From Galeruca laticollis (Eukaryota > Arthropoda > Insecta > Coleoptera > Chrysomelidae), in assembly GCA_963921935.1 (NCBI GenBank), contig OY998181.1, positions 134,935,423 through 134,999,422 of the forward strand: a DNA stretch of 64,000 nt. The letters are read 5' to 3'. This document shows positions 10,908-22,427 of the stretch, piece by piece. Under the pieces are notes generated by a model, which worked only from the letters and a program-made list of their open reading frames with translations, made no database searches and was not told where the DNA came from. A program made the translations under genes and the position numbers. Numbering within the stretch: the stretch's first letter is position 1; every line of letters starts with the position of its first letter.

Positions 10908-13470
10908 TTGTTTCAAATGATGCGGTAATAAATAATGACCATGAAATAGCGAAGATCATAGCTGAAAATTTCGAAGACAAATTCCGAAGTAGGCTACACC
11001 CAAACATTGCAAATACTTATACTAATAACTCTTTATCATGCCCAATTCCATCAAATCAAGATATAGACTCACTAAACCTACCTTTCTCTCACCAGGAACT
11101 TATTACTGCGTTAAAATCGTGCAAAAATTCCGCTGCTGGTCCTGATGACCTGCCATATATTTTCCTTAAAAAACTTGATTTCTTAGGTCAACTCAAACTT
11201 TTAGAACTGTTCAACTTAATATGGACCTCTAACATGTTTCCAAGCCTCTGGCGACTATCCGTCATAATTCCCTTGAAAAAACCTGATCAGCCGACAACCT
11301 CCCCCAAGTCCTATAGGCCCATCTCATTAACCTGTACAATGTGCAAAGTCATGGAAAAAATGATCAATAGAAGATTGATATGGTATTTAGAAAAACACAA
11401 CATTTTATCAGAAGACCAATCTGGATTTCGGCGGCACAGGTCAACAAAGGACAATTTGATAACGTTGCAAACTCATATCTCCACCGCTCTAAACAAAAAA
11501 CAACAAACTATACTTGCTACATTTGATATAGAAGGTGCATTCGATACAATACACAGAAATGTCATACTTGAGAAATTATCCTATCACAATATTAATGGAA
11601 ATATATTCTTTTTTATCAAAAACTTTTTATCGCTTAGATCCTTCAAAGTATCTGTTAATGGTATCCTTTCCTCAACATTCAATCAAACCGACGGATTACC
11701 CCGAGGCTCGGTACTCAGTCCCACACTCTTCAACCTCGTAACAAATGATCTTTGTTCTAACTTCTCTGCTCCTGTTAGATGCACGATGTATGCCGATGAC
11801 TTATTATTATATTGCCACGGTCAGTCAGTGTCCACTACCTCCTCTATAATTCAATCCGCGGTAAACTCCCTGTCCAACAAGATAAAATTATTGGGACTCT
11901 CTTTATCCCCAACAAAATCCAAAGTCATCAATTTTAGTAAGTCTTCAATAAACTCTACCCCTAATATTTTAATCAACAACGTCCCCCTTCAGGTTGTAAA
12001 TCACTGCAAAATATTGGGTATGATATTTGACTCCCGTCTCAATTGGAAAAAACATATTCTAGATACTAAGAGCGAAGGATACAGACGACTAAACATCATA
12101 AAAACCCTCTCTCACTTCCATTGGGGCGCTGACGAAACTTCTCTCCTAAAAATATACAGATCCCTTATTCGATCTAAATTAGACTATGGCTGCTTCGTAT
12201 ATATATATCTGCATCTAAATCACATATCAATGTCTTGAACTCGATACACAATACAGCTCTTCGCCTGTGTCTGGGGGCGTTCAGGTCTAGCCCGGTAGAA
12301 AGTCTCTACTGCGAAGCAAATGAACCTCCTCTATGGATAAGACGTCAACATTTATTACTTAACTATATTATCTCGGTATCTTCCAATCCCCTTAACCCAG
12401 TATACAGCTTGTTTACCGATGATAGCTTACAGAATACCTCAACATCCTCAACAATAATACCCTTACCTTCACTACTAAAAACAATGCCAATCAAAATTGA
12501 TATTTCTCAAACATTTCCTCTACCTCTTCCCCTAATGCCCCCATGGACGAAAAACATTCCTCATATCAACACATCTCTCACAACTCTGAATAAAAATGAA
12601 ACACCAAACGATCTAATTAAACAAACTTTTCTGGATATAATATACCGAAATGACTACGATTTAGTACTATATACTGATGCCTCGAAAAATGAAACAGGAG
12701 TCGGTTGTGCTGTAACAACATTAGATTCTCCAATCTTCTCTTCCACAATATCATCAACTTGTACTGTACATACCGGCAAACTCTATAGTATACTTCAGGC
12801 CTTCAAACATATTTCCCCTCCCAATAAAAATGTCTGCATATGTACAGACTCACTTGCATCTATACACTCCATTAAAGATATATACAGTGACCATCCTCTT
12901 GTACAGAATATCCACGACTCCTACCAACTCTCCTTTTCCCAAAATATAACAGTTACCATTCTATGGACACCATCTCACATTGGTATAATGGGAAACGAAC
13001 TAGCTGATCAACTAGCTAAAAGGGCCACAACTTTAAACTATTACGCACATAACATCCAAATTGCATCCGATCTCAAGCAAGTCATCAAGCATAAGATCAA
13101 ATCTCTATGGCAAAATCATTGGAACTCCATCCCGACAAAATTGCAAAAAATTCAACCTTCATTAAGCCATCCTTACTATATTGGAGCTTCAAATCTCTCA
13201 AGACAAGACCAAGCGGTGCTGAGAAGACTAAGAATCGGTCACACTAGATTCACTCATGGCTACCTTATGTCATCCAACATTCGGCCATTCTGTTCAACCT
13301 GTAACTGCATCTACACCGTTGAACACATTATTCTAGAATGCCAACAGTACACAACTAGAAGACAACAGCTCAACCTCAAAGGAAGTCTCCAAGAGGTACT
13401 CGGAAATCCAGATAATGTCCCCTCCGTTCTCCAGTTCCTGAAAGACGTACAGCTATACCACAAAATATAA
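10908..13470 (+). pseudogene. LINE ORF2 (RT, RNase H) of copy B, one frameshift
   Basis: Two overlapping reading frames cover the whole RT and RNase H. RT blocks: KSYRPISLTCTMCKVMEK, EDQSGFRRHRSTKDNL, ATFDIEGAFDTIHRN, GLPRGSVLSPTLFN and an intact YADD box at about 11789. The frame is lost at 12198-12208 in a (TA)5.5 run encoding V-Y-I; one TA unit fewer would join CFVYIS to ASKSHINVLNSIHNTALRL. The second frame holds RNase H: YTDASKNETGVGC (D, catalytic), HTGKLYSILQAFK (Glu replaced by Lys relative to the usual E-L), CTDSLASIHSI (D) and LADQLAKRA (D). A C-terminal Cys/His box CSTCNCIYTVEHIILEC follows. Endonuclease and ORF1 are missing because of 5' truncation. Confidence 0.85.
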
Positions 13471-13550
13471 TATATTTATTGTATACTTATACTGTACCTG
13501 TGCGAGTGGCCTTTGTAGCCGAGCACGTTAATTGCAATAAAAAAAAAAAA
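10908..13550 (+). mobile_element. I/LOA-like LINE, 5'-truncated (copy B)
   Basis: 5'-truncated retrotransposon copy: starts abruptly within ORF2, ends in a poly(A) run (13538-13550) and is flanked by a perfect 12-bp target duplication. This is the signature of target-primed reverse transcription. It inserted into the 5' region of the CR1-like LINE at 13563-17612. The 3' UTR contains GTGGCCTTTGTAGCCGAGC just before the tail, absent from copy A. Confidence 0.9.
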
Positions 13551-13562
13551 AAGTAGTTTTGT
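13551..13562. repeat. Target site duplication, right copy
   Basis: Second copy of AAGTAGTTTTGT; host sequence continues GGGAAATAAGTGTC. Confidence 0.9.
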
Positions 13563-13838
13563 GGGAAATAAGTGTCATTAAAAAGTGAAATTTTGTCCAT
13601 TGATGCAAGAAAAATCAGTGAACCTAATAGTGCAACTTTCATAAAAGCATACCTCGTAGTTTTCGAGTAATTAGTGCATATATGCAAGTGGATCAAAGTA
13701 ATAAAGAAGAAAAAAACAAAAACCAAAAACAGAATTAACTGATAAAAAGTGAACAGAGGTGTTTATAAAAACCAATTTCAGACTGGTCAAACATATTTAG
13801 ATAGCTATAGTACGGGTGATTAGTGCAGAAATTCTATA

Positions 13839-14579
13839 ATGGAATGTGTTATTTGTAAAAATATAACTGGTGATGCTACGGTAAATTGTGATAGCTGTCA
13901 AAGAATGACTCATAGGGATTGTTCAGGGTTGAATGCTAGTGGACTAAAGGTTATGGACCTCAAAGGTAAGAGATTGCTAAAATTTTATTGTGAGGATTGT
14001 CACAATGGAGTAAAACTTATTCCTAAACTTCTTACGAAAATCGATAATTTGGAGCTTGAAAACAACCGATTAAAAAATGTAGCAGATTCTGTTAACAGTA
14101 ATGACTCTAACTCCAGAGGAGATAAAGAGGAAATAATATGTGAGATGATTGAGAGGCAGAGCCGGGCTTCTAACATAATTGTTTGTAACGTGAATGAGTC
14201 AAAAATGAAAAGCCAAGCACAGTGTGATCTTAAAGATTCAACAGCTATTGAAAAAATACTAAATACTTTTTTTAATATAGACAAAACCAATTTAAAAATG
14301 TTTCGTTTAGGAAAATATGGCACAAACAAGATCAGGCCAATCAAAGTTATTCTAAATTCACAAGATGTTTCTAGATCTGTGCTTAAAAATAAACAACTGA
14401 GTCCCATTCCAAGTATCAGAATATTTGGTGAACAAACTAAGGCTCAGCAGGAATATTTTAAATCGATTGAAGCTAAGCTGCAAAATCTAATTGATAACGG
14501 AGATACTACCAAAACTATTAAATACATAAATAATAAACCAACTATTGTTTTAAAACAAAACCAAAAAAACACTATGTAA
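13839..14579 (+). CDS. LINE ORF1 protein with PHD-like zinc finger
   Basis: Intact 246-residue ORF. Residues about 4-50 form a PHD-like Zn finger: MECVICKNITGDATVNCDSC, then QRMTHRDCSGL and KFYCEDCHNG (C4-H-C3 spacing). Such fingers occur in ORF1 of CR1-type LINEs and probably contact chromatin or nucleic acid. A leucine/asparagine-rich coiled-coil segment follows (PKLLTKIDNLELENNRLKNV, about 62-82). The C-terminal half has SNIIVCNVNESK, KMFRLGKYGTNKIRPIKVIL and a conserved tail, an RNA-binding-like fold seen in LINE ORF1 proteins. Start is the first ATG after a 5' UTR that has multiple stops; 50 nt separate the stop from the readable start of ORF2. Same domain type as the interrupted ORF1 at 19354-28285. 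Confidence 0.8.
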   Translation: MECVICKNITGDATVNCDSCQRMTHRDCSGLNASGLKVMDLKGKRLLKFYCEDCHNGVKLIPKLLTKIDNLELENNRLKNVADSVNSNDSNSRGDKEEIICEMIERQSRASNIIVCNVNESKMKSQAQCDLKDSTAIEKILNTFFNIDKTNLKMFRLGKYGTNKIRPIKVILNSQDVSRSVLKNKQLSPIPSIRIFGEQTKAQQEYFKSIEAKLQNLIDNGDTTKTIKYINNKPTIVLKQNQKNTM

Positions 14580-14611
14580 ACCCTAATATACTACTTAGCT
14601 CCAATATAATT

Positions 14612-17402
14612 TATCTCAACGCCCAAAGCATCGTGATAAAGAGAGATCAAATCCAAGAAAGCATAACTTGCTACAATTCCAAACTAATTTTACTGAGTGA
14701 AACAAGAACAACAGCAGATGTTGAAGTTAAATTTGAAAATTATTTCCATATTCGCTGTGACTCAACGAGTAGACACACAGGGGGTGTTATGCTATACATA
14801 AACAAAAGTTATAATTTTTCTAATTTCAAAACATTTCAATTGCGTGACAATTATTGCTGTAAAGTAGTAAAAGTTGATATGAAATCTGCAGTTTGTTTAG
14901 TAGGATGTCTATACCACTCACCATCTAGTTCTGATGCTCAATTTATTGAAGAATTAGAAGAAATTTGTGATGTTTTATTTTCTACAAACTATCGTTGTGT
15001 GTTGGTCGGCGATTTTAATATAGACCTGTTAGCTAGTAATTTCTATGGGGAAAAAATAAAAAAATTGTTTTCATCATATGGAGTAAAGCAGTATATAACA
15101 AGTCCTACCCGTATTACTAACACTAGCAAAACTTTGGTAGATTATGTGCTTTGTAATCAAGATAATATAATGACCAGTGTTCACGATTGTCCAAAAATAA
15201 CTGATCATCGTTCTGTTATTTCAGTAACTATATCAAATAATAATAATAATCATTCTGGTGATGACATAGTCAAGTTTAGAAATATAAGTAGTGAAAACTT
15301 AGATAAAATCAAAACTAGTCTTATAATGTGTCATTTTAATTTAGATTCTGTTGATGTTGATACTATATATCAGGAAATTTTGGTCAATTGCGATAATATA
15401 ATCAATAATATTTCACCAATAGAAACATGTCATTTTAAATTAAAATTGCCTTGGTTTGATTATGAGATACATGATAAAGTTAGACAACGGGATAGGGCTT
15501 ATAAAGATTTTAAAATATGTATTGACGGTTATGAAAAACAACATAAATGGCAAGTTTTTAAGCAACATAGAAATGTGCTAGTGAAAATGTTAAAGATAAA
15601 GAAAGAGCAGTATTACTTTAATAAAATAGATAGGTATAGAAGTAATCCAAAACAAATGTGGAAAACTTTAAAAAAAATTATTAATGATAATAGCCGAGAT
15701 AATACAAACTCTGTAATTTTTGAAACTACAGCAGGGCGGAAATTGTTAACAAACAGTCTATAAATAGCAAGCAGTTTTAATGAATATTTTGTAGAAAGCA
15801 TTGAAAGTATTGTTCAAAGTATTGAGAATACTGTAGCGTGGTCTAATGTAAATAATAACTTATATTGAAAATTTTGAAATGTTGTCCATGCAGGACTTGC
15901 GAAAAATGATATGCAGTTTAGATAATAAATTCTCAATACATGAAACATTAAACTGCAGAATGGTGAAAGAAGTTTTTGAAACAATTGGACATGCTGTGCT
16001 AATTAATACATGTCTCTCTACAAGTAAGATTCCTAAGGCATTAAAAATAAGTAATATCACTCCTATACAAAAAGTAGTTAATACCAATAAAGCTGAAGAA
16101 TTTCGACCGATCAATACTTTACTTCCTATAGAAAAACTATTAGAAATTGCTGTTTATGAACAACTATTGAACCATATCACGAAAAATAAAACTTTAATCA
16201 ATAATCAATCAGGTTTCAGAAAAAAATTCTCTTGTGAATCAGCATTGCAAGTTACTCTTTGCCACATAAAACGTAAATTTGATAAAACTAAATATGTTAT
16301 TGCTGTATTTCTAGACTTAAAAAGAGCTTTTGAAACAATCGACAGAGAAATATTGATTTCTAAACTTAAGCAGTACGGTATAGGGGGTACAGTTATTGAG
16401 TGGTTTGGAGATTAAATAGAATGTCGGAAACAGAGAGTGCGTTTTAAAGATCAGGTGTCATCGGAGATGGATAATGATGCAGGAATTCCACAAGGTAGTG
16501 TTTTAGGCCCACTTTTGTTTATTTTGTACATCAACGATATTGACCTTTTCGTTAGTTGTGATTTCATTAACCTTTTTGCCGATGATACCTTAATTTGTTG
16601 TAGTGATGAAGATTTGGATGTAGCTAACCAGAAAATGAATAGTATCTTAGATAAGATTAATCAATATTTGAAAATAAACAAACCAAAGCTAAATGTAAAA
16701 AAAATAAATGCAATGATTTTCACCACTAAATATAAATATAGTTTACTTGATACTAACAGCATAAATTTAAATATTAACAACGAAAAAATACAAATTGTCA
16801 TTTAAATATTTGGGTTTTCAGCTTGAAAATACTTTAAGTTTTGATACTCATTTTGATTATATCCAAAAAAAATATCGAAGAAGCTATACATTTTTAGCAG
16901 AATATCTGAAAACTAGTCAATGGAGACCAAAGTCACGGTGTATAATACTATTATTCAACTTCATTTTGACTACTGCTCATCAATTATATTCTTATTCAAT
17001 CTCAACAATCTCAATATGTTGCAGAAGTTGCAAAATCGTGGAATGAGAATAATTTTAAAAACAAACCGTCTTACTCCAATTAGAATTATGTTAAATTCCC
17101 TAAATTGGTTATCTGTTGAAAACAGACTGTATTACTTTACCATGATTTTGGTTTTTAAAATAGTAAAGGGTTTATCACCTGAATATTTCCAGGAATACAT
17201 TTCTTTTAACAAAAATAATCATTCATATAATACCAGAGGTTTGAATGACATACATATAAGTAGAACTGTTTATCGAAGTACAATGAACTCTTTGTTTTTT
17301 AAAGGTTTTCACAGATTTAATAATTTACATCCATCTATAAAAAAATGTACCACGCTTTCAAATTTTAAAATGTTACTTAAAGAGCATATCAAAAATTTGT
17401 AG
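14612..17402 (+). pseudogene. LINE ORF2 (endonuclease-RT) of CR1-like element
   Basis: Endonuclease: IIYLNAQSIVIKRDQIQESI (14610 on), LSETRT (Glu of the active site), GGVMLYINKS, GCLYHSPSS, LVGDFNIDLL, KTLVDYVLCNQ, ITDHRSVI: all canonical boxes are present and in one frame to 15763. There the frame closes with a TAA. RT resumes in frames 15879-16415 (EFRPINTLLPIEKLLE, NQSGFRKKFSCESAL, AVFLDLKRAFETIDRE), 16437-16805 (GIPQGSVLGPLLFILYINDI and catalytic FADDT at about 16578), then 16920-17402 (RPKSRCIIL.. C-terminal region with RGMRIILKTNRLTP). At least four frame disruptions. The catalytic Asp pair is preserved, so decay is recent. Confidence 0.8.
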
Positions 17403-17592
17403 CTTTGTGTCGTTACTCCAATTTTTCAATTTTAGAGTGTTTTTGCTTAAATATATTATAATTAATGACAAATTTATATAACATATTTTATTAGTGTATT
17501 TTATTAATTTTAATTTTATCTATATAATTAATTTTATTTTTGTTTACTTCTATTTTATTCTTATGTATATTAGGGCTCCTAATTGAATAAAG
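17403..17592 (+). other. 3' UTR of CR1-like LINE
   Basis: AT-rich, no ORF; contains AATTGAATAAAG just before the ATCT repeat, the likely template end for priming. Confidence 0.6.
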
Positions 17593-17612
17593 ATCTATCT
17601 ATCTATCTATCT
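17593..17612 (+). repeat. (ATCT)n microsatellite tail of LINE
   Basis: Five units of ATCT following AATAAAG. This is the 3' terminus of the LINE. Confidence 0.85.
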
Positions 17613-18010
17613 TACATTAGAGAGATAATGCTTGGTAAAAAATGCTTTGCGGTAATTACGCTTGCGGTATTTTGAAGTTTATTGAATGCGCGATTCACTT
17701 TTTTACGTCTCTAACGCTAATAACGTTAGCGCGTCGTGTAATTTACGGTTAAGTACCATAGAGCGTTATTATAAATACCGCACTGCGCAGTTCTCGCATC
17801 AGTTTTCTAATGTTGGGTTTTTGTTTATCATCGTGTTTAGATGATGTTTAGTATGTGTTGTGGTTTGTGTTATGCAACTCTTTTTAAAAAGTATGCAAAG
17901 TCCAGTAACTCCTAAAAGTACCAATAAAATATGTAAAAGAGATAAAGCAATGAACATACTTACTTTTGCTTTAATATCTTATAATACTAACACTATACTA
18001 CAACAGAACT
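17613..18010. other. Non-coding flank of piggyBac remnant
   Basis: No gene seen. A short perfect hairpin CGCTAA-TAACG-TTAGCG lies at about 17716-17732. The stretch may include the left end of the piggyBac remnant, but no TTAA-flanked terminus with a partner was recognised. Confidence 0.35.
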
Positions 18011-18960
18011 ATGAGTGCAAGTAAAATTGATTCAGCGATTCCAAGAGTCTCTGTCAACTTAGAAATACATTCCCTTTTAAACATAAAATTGTTTTATACA
18101 TTATCTTCTTGCATATTATCCAAATCAAATTCAATCATAAGATTTATAGAAATGCATGCCCTCTTCGGAGTATTGTATATGCCAGGAGTTATGAAAAGCC
18201 AATATGTCAACACTACTGACCTATAGAGTACTGATGGAATGACACCTGATTATTTTTCCTCCATTATGTTCCAAAGGAGATTTCACTTACTTATGAGAAA
18301 TATGAGGTTAGATGATGCAACAACAAGAAAAGAAAGAGCTAAGTATGGGAATTTGACGCCAATTCGAAGATTTTGTTAAAAGGTGCTCCTATAATTACAG
18401 TGTTGGTGAGTATGTAAGAATTGATTAAATGCTTGATGCATTTCGTGGGAGGAGCCACTTCAAGCAGTATATTGCAAGCAAGCCTGTGAAATACGCTTCA
18501 AAGATTTACAACCTAGTTGATTCGAGAACATTCTACACACATAACATGGAAACTTATCCTGACAAACAACCTGATGGGCCTTTTCAGTTGTCCAATGCTG
18601 CAGCTAGCGTGTTGAAGAGTCTTATATCCGCTATAGATAAATCAGGTAGGAACATCACTATGCACAACTATTTCACTTCAATACCCTTTACCAATGATTG
18701 TTAATCATAAACTTACAATAGCTGGCACTTTGTGCAAAAATATACGAGAAATTCCACCAGAATTGATCAATATAAAAAACTGGCCAGTCAATTCTAGTAT
18801 TTTTGATTAGAGTGAAGGTGATAATAATTGTCTTCCTGTTTCATATGATGATCGCACAATTGATCCAGCTAGTAATGAAGCCAAAAAACCTGAAGTAATC
18901 ACATTTTATAACCTGACTAAAGGTGGTGTCGACGTGGTGGATCGACTGTAAGTCTGAGTA
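18011..18960 (+). pseudogene. piggyBac transposase remnant
   Basis: Heavily decayed piggyBac (DDE_Tnp_1_7) transposase. Readable pieces: MHALFGVLYMPGVMKSQYVN (about 18150-18215), then FSSIMFQRRFHLLMRNMRLD (18255-18315), LDAFRGRSHFKQYIASKPVK (from 18432; the preceding first catalytic Asp sits in a stop-disrupted TIDEM-like segment at about 18420), YPDKQPDGPFQLSNAAASVL, GRNITMHNYFTSIP (second Asp changed to His), and LTKGGVDVVDRL (third Asp, about 18915-18950). Then the gene stops; the Cys-rich C terminus is absent. Stops at 18224, 18380, 18424, 18702 and more. Different from the two better-preserved piggyBacs at 22905 and 38568. Confidence 0.7.
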
Positions 18961-19353
18961 TTGCGTCACAAGAAAGAGCAACCGCTGGCAATTAACTGTA
19001 TACATACACAACACATAATTAAACAAGTATCAATAAATGGTCCTCATGTTTTACAATTCATATTGATTCAAATTCATCAAAAATTTTCGTGTTTTCGGCA
19101 TGTGTTTAGTTTAAAAGTTTTGTATTTTGTGTATATTATGTAGTTTCTGCATAGTTATTGGTGTAATATCATCAAAATTGCAAACATTTATTTGGTCATT
19201 TATCTATACATTATATAAAAATGTATAGAAAACATTCAAAAAACAGAGTCTGATAAGAAATTAATTAGTTTGTAAAATGTTCATTAGTCCACGAATAAAT
19301 AAATAATAAACATTTTTAATTCGTGTACCCGATAGTCGGGTAAAATTAGTGTG
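18961..19353. other. AT-rich stretch, partly LINE 5' UTR
   Basis: No gene recognised. The last part before 19354 is probably the 5' UTR of the PHD-finger LINE that follows. Confidence 0.4.
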
Positions 19354-19549
19354 ATGGGTGGCAAATGTTCGGCAGTTGATGATCCTACTGGTGATAAATC
19401 AGTTGCATGTGATAGCTGCCATATCATTATGCATCCTACTGAACACTGTACTGGCTCGAGTCCGTCCAAACTTCATGCTGTGGTTATTAAGAAAGAACTA
19501 TGGTTTATTTATGTACTGATTGCCGGTTAGCATTTAAAAGTGTCCCTAA
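19354..19549 (+). pseudogene. LINE ORF1, PHD-finger part (first fragment)
   Basis: MGGKCSAVDDPTGDKSVACD then SCHIIMHPTEHCTG and, after a shift near 19505, LCTDCRLAFKSVP: a C4-H-C3 PHD-like finger of the same type as the ORF1 at 13839. It is cut at 19546-19549 by Harbinger-1. The shift means the protein could not be made even without the insertion. Confidence 0.65.
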
Positions 19550-19786
19550 AGGTGTGTCCACACTATGTCGATCGACACCGATCGACAAAGACGAACAAGT
19601 CTGGACGTGTCGCTAGACATTGTTGAGCGGTGTCGAGTCGAGTCGAACGCAACCCGAATCAGGTCGGTCCGGATCAAAGACAGTCGAGTCGAAGGCACCA
19701 GTGTGGACGTGTCGATCTTGTCACTGCCGTTTTAAAAAATAGAATAGTGCTATACTGTTGTTCAAGTGCTTACATTTTTATTGAAA

Positions 19787-21777
19787 ATGAATTGGAGTGA
19801 TACCCAAACGTCGAATTTTATTGAAATGTACCGTGATCGTTCTTACTTATGGGATTCAAGTGATGTTAACTATAAAAACAGAAACAAACGGCATGATGGT
19901 TTGGTGGAAATTGCGGTGTCATTTGGCATTGAAAAAGTGGAGGTGGAAAAGAAAATTAGAAATTTGCAAAGCCAATTTGCAAGGGAGAAAAAGAAAGAGA
20001 GCGAGTCGAGGCAGACCGGAACTGGCACTGATGACGCCTATACAAGCAAGTGGTTTGCCTACAAAGCTTTGATGTTCTTGGCAGATAGGAACAAACCCAG
20101 GAACACTAAGGATACAGAGGTAGGCTAATTTGAGATCTATATTTTCATTTATCACTAATTTATTAATCAAAATTACAAAAATATGTCGAACTACTTATCA
20201 TACTGGAAGTGTAGTTCCCCTTGCGGAGAAACAAAGTAGTCTGCAAACTTATCCCTAATTTTCTGAGCTTCAATAGAACTTCTCCTTGGGATGGCAGGCA
20301 GCCTGCTTATCTGGCAAGTGGCTGGATCACGCCTCCACAGGCCTGGAAATACTTCTCCACTCTCAGATGATTCCCTATCCAACATCCCAACTGAGCTGTA
20401 AACGTTTCTCGATTCGCTTTTCCTCAAGTAGTTATGCAAATAAACTGCAGCTAATGTCACTTTTGTTGCTTTCTCTGGTTTCAATATTAATGGTTTTCTG
20501 AATACTCGAAAACTGGAAGACATTATGCCAAATGCATTTTCGGAAACTCTTCGAGACCTACTTAGTCGGTAGTTGAATATTCTTTGTTTTGTTCTTTTAT
20601 CATGCAATCCCGAGAATGGCTTCATAACATTACATGTAAGTTTAAAAGCTTCATCTCCTACAAAGACGTATGGCATCGTAAAGCTTGATTGGGGTAAAGG
20701 GCGTGGAAGGGGAAGGTGCATCAAGTTGTCCTCTAAACATTTTTTAAAAAACGTAGCATTGAAAACGCCACTATCTGAAATTCTTCCCTGGCAACCAACG
20801 TTTGCGTATATGAAATTATAATTTGCATCAACTACAGCAAGCAATATAATGCTAAAAAACCCTTTGTAATTGAAAAATTCTGTGCCAGAATGGACTGGCG
20901 CTTGAATGCTTATGTGTTTCCCATCAATGGCTCCCACACAGTTTGGGAAGTTCCACTTCTCATTAAAACATTTTGCAACACCTTCCCATTCCTCTGCATT
21001 TTGCGGCATCTGTAAAGAAACAAAAACTGTCTGAGTAGATTCAATAATAATTCGTTTTTTTTTCATCAACTCAAATTAATATTGTCAAAAAATATTGAAT
21101 TGTGTTTGTATAATTGTGTTTTCTAGGGATCACAAGAGCCAGAATTTGAGGAACAACAGAAAGAAAATGATAATGAAGAAAATAATGAAGAAAGCGTCGA
21201 ACAGTCACAGACATCAAATTCGAAAGACAACAATGAAAGTGCAAGTACACCACTGCCTGAAGACGCATTTACCTCCCCAAAAACACCAAATAAAAAGCGC
21301 AAAGTAAGATCAACTTCTGCTGGCAGTGCACCGATCATGAATGAAGCGGTTAACTTATTGAGATCTATTCAGTCAAAAAAGAAAGAAAAAGATGGGTATG
21401 ATTCATTTGGAGAACAGGTAGCCATTAAACTGAGGAAAATTACTTCACCTCAAGCAAGGTTTCAAGCCCAACAAATAATTAATAAAACATTATTCGAGGC
21501 AGAGATGGGCGTGGCAGGTTACTCGTACAAGGCCAACACACATCAACAAACATATCCCAATATCTTCCCATCTACAAATCAAAATTATCCCCAACAAACA
21601 TATGAACCTCAGTTATCGCCCTACCCATTAACACAATCTCCTACGTTAAATTCACAATATTCATCTTCATCCTTTTCTGCCTCTCAGTCCCCATCATCTG
21701 TTCGGTCTGACAATATTTCTAATAACTTGGGAGGACAACCTGAACTTTACGAAAACGAGATCCGAGAATTGTATTAA
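19787..21777 (+). CDS. Harbinger-1 MADF/BESS-like DNA-binding protein (2 exons)
   Basis: Accessory DNA-binding partner of the Harbinger transposase; in this superfamily a Myb/SANT/MADF-type protein binds element ends and helps import the transposase into the nucleus. Exon 1 is 19787-20119 (donor GTAGGC), exon 2 21127-21777 (acceptor TTTTCTAG), phase 0, giving 327 residues. Residues about 5-100 are a MADF domain: TSNFIEMYRDRSYLWDSSDV, VEVEKKIRNLQSQFAREKKK and WFAYKALMFLADR. Then an acidic stretch (EEQQKENDNEENNEES), a basic TPNKKRKVRS that may be a nuclear signal, and a BESS-like tail VAIKLRKITSPQARFQAQQI, then a Q/S/P-rich end. The start at 19787 (MNWSD) is chosen over an upstream non-ATG frame. 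Its 1,007-bp intron contains exon 2 of the transposase on the opposite strand. Confidence 0.8.
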
Positions 21778-22427
21778 ACGTATTTAATTTTACATGCACT
21801 TAACAATTTACACATTTATATTTTCAAATGTTACATACTTTTTCCAATTTTATACTATGAGCAAATTTTGTAAGCTGTAATTTAAATTGAATAAACAAAA
21901 TATGAAAATAAAGTATTGCATTTACTAGAATGTGTAGTTAACTTTCTTACCTTGACATAATCCTTAAGTGCTTCTACCAGGGCATCACAAACTTCTGGGA
22001 CAATGATGGAGATTGCTTGTTTTGATATCTTCAACAGGTAGCTCAATGAAGTGTATGAATCGCCAGTTGCCAAAAAGCGCAGCGTTACTGCAAGGCGATG
22101 GTTCACTGGAATTGCTTTTCTGAATGGTGTGTCTTTTTTAATTATGTTAGGCGCAATCATTTTCAAAAGATTTTCAAAATTGGAACTTTTCATTCTAAAG
22201 AAGTTTTTAAAGCCCGCGTCACATCTATATTCTAGATTTAATTCGTCAACCTCATCCATCAATAAATCTCGCATAAATTCCTCCGTACTATACCTTTTTC
22301 TGCCTCGAACGAGGCTAGGCCGTACCCAAAATCTCCGCGGGCGACGATTACGATCTTTTTGGCTTCCCAAGATGGCAATAAGAATTGCAGCAGAAGCCGC
22401 TGCTCCAGCATCTTCATCATCACTCAT
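20191..22427 (-). CDS. Harbinger-1 DDE transposase (HARBI1-like, 2 exons)
   Basis: PIF/Harbinger transposase that cleaves and joins element ends. Exon 1 is 22427-21951 (donor GTAAGA), exon 2 21009-20191 (acceptor TTTCTTTACAG), phase 0, 431 residues. Exon 1: acidic start MSDDEDAGAAAS, basic stretch DRNRRPRRFWVRPSL, helix-turn-helix region with RLAVTLRFLATGDSYTSLSY. Exon 2: DDE_Tnp_4 domain with FPNCVGAIDGKHISIQ (Asp about 188), GCQGRISDSGVFN (Asp about 238) and RRVSENAFGIMSSSF (Glu about 316), then VYLHNYLRKS. No stop or shift. Start MSDDED at 22427 is preferred to an in-frame ATG at 22445. The 941-bp intron holds exon 2 of the MADF gene. Alternative: some expression could start in the intron, giving a truncated protein. 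Confidence 0.88.

Larger units (their letters stand above)
13563..17612 (+). mobile_element. CR1-like LINE with PHD-finger ORF1 and ATCT tail
   Basis: Nearly full-length non-LTR element: 5' UTR 13563-13838, ORF1 13839-14579, ORF2 14630-17402, 3' UTR ending in AATAAAG plus a short (ATCT)n repeat at 17593-17612. A microsatellite instead of poly(A) at the 3' end and an ORF1 with a PHD-like zinc finger fit CR1-like clades, in which 3' tails are short tandem repeats. Only a few frame disruptions in ORF2, so it is relatively young. Confidence 0.75.

Noticed and set aside
13487..13726. 79-residue minus-strand ORF
   Set aside because: Covers a poly(A) tail and LINE 5' UTR, hence the poly-Phe; not a gene.
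14000..14407. 135-residue minus-strand ORF within LINE ORF1
   Set aside because: Antisense shadow of the PHD-finger ORF1 at 13839-14579.
17716..17732. Hairpin CGCTAATAACGTTAGCG as a possible tRNA or replication signal
   Set aside because: Only six paired bases, no further tRNA features; the resemblance to the CTAATAA anticodon loop is accidental.
20286..20821. Plus-strand ORFs opposite the Harbinger-1 DDE exon
   Set aside because: Shadows of the transposase on the minus strand; no motif of their own.
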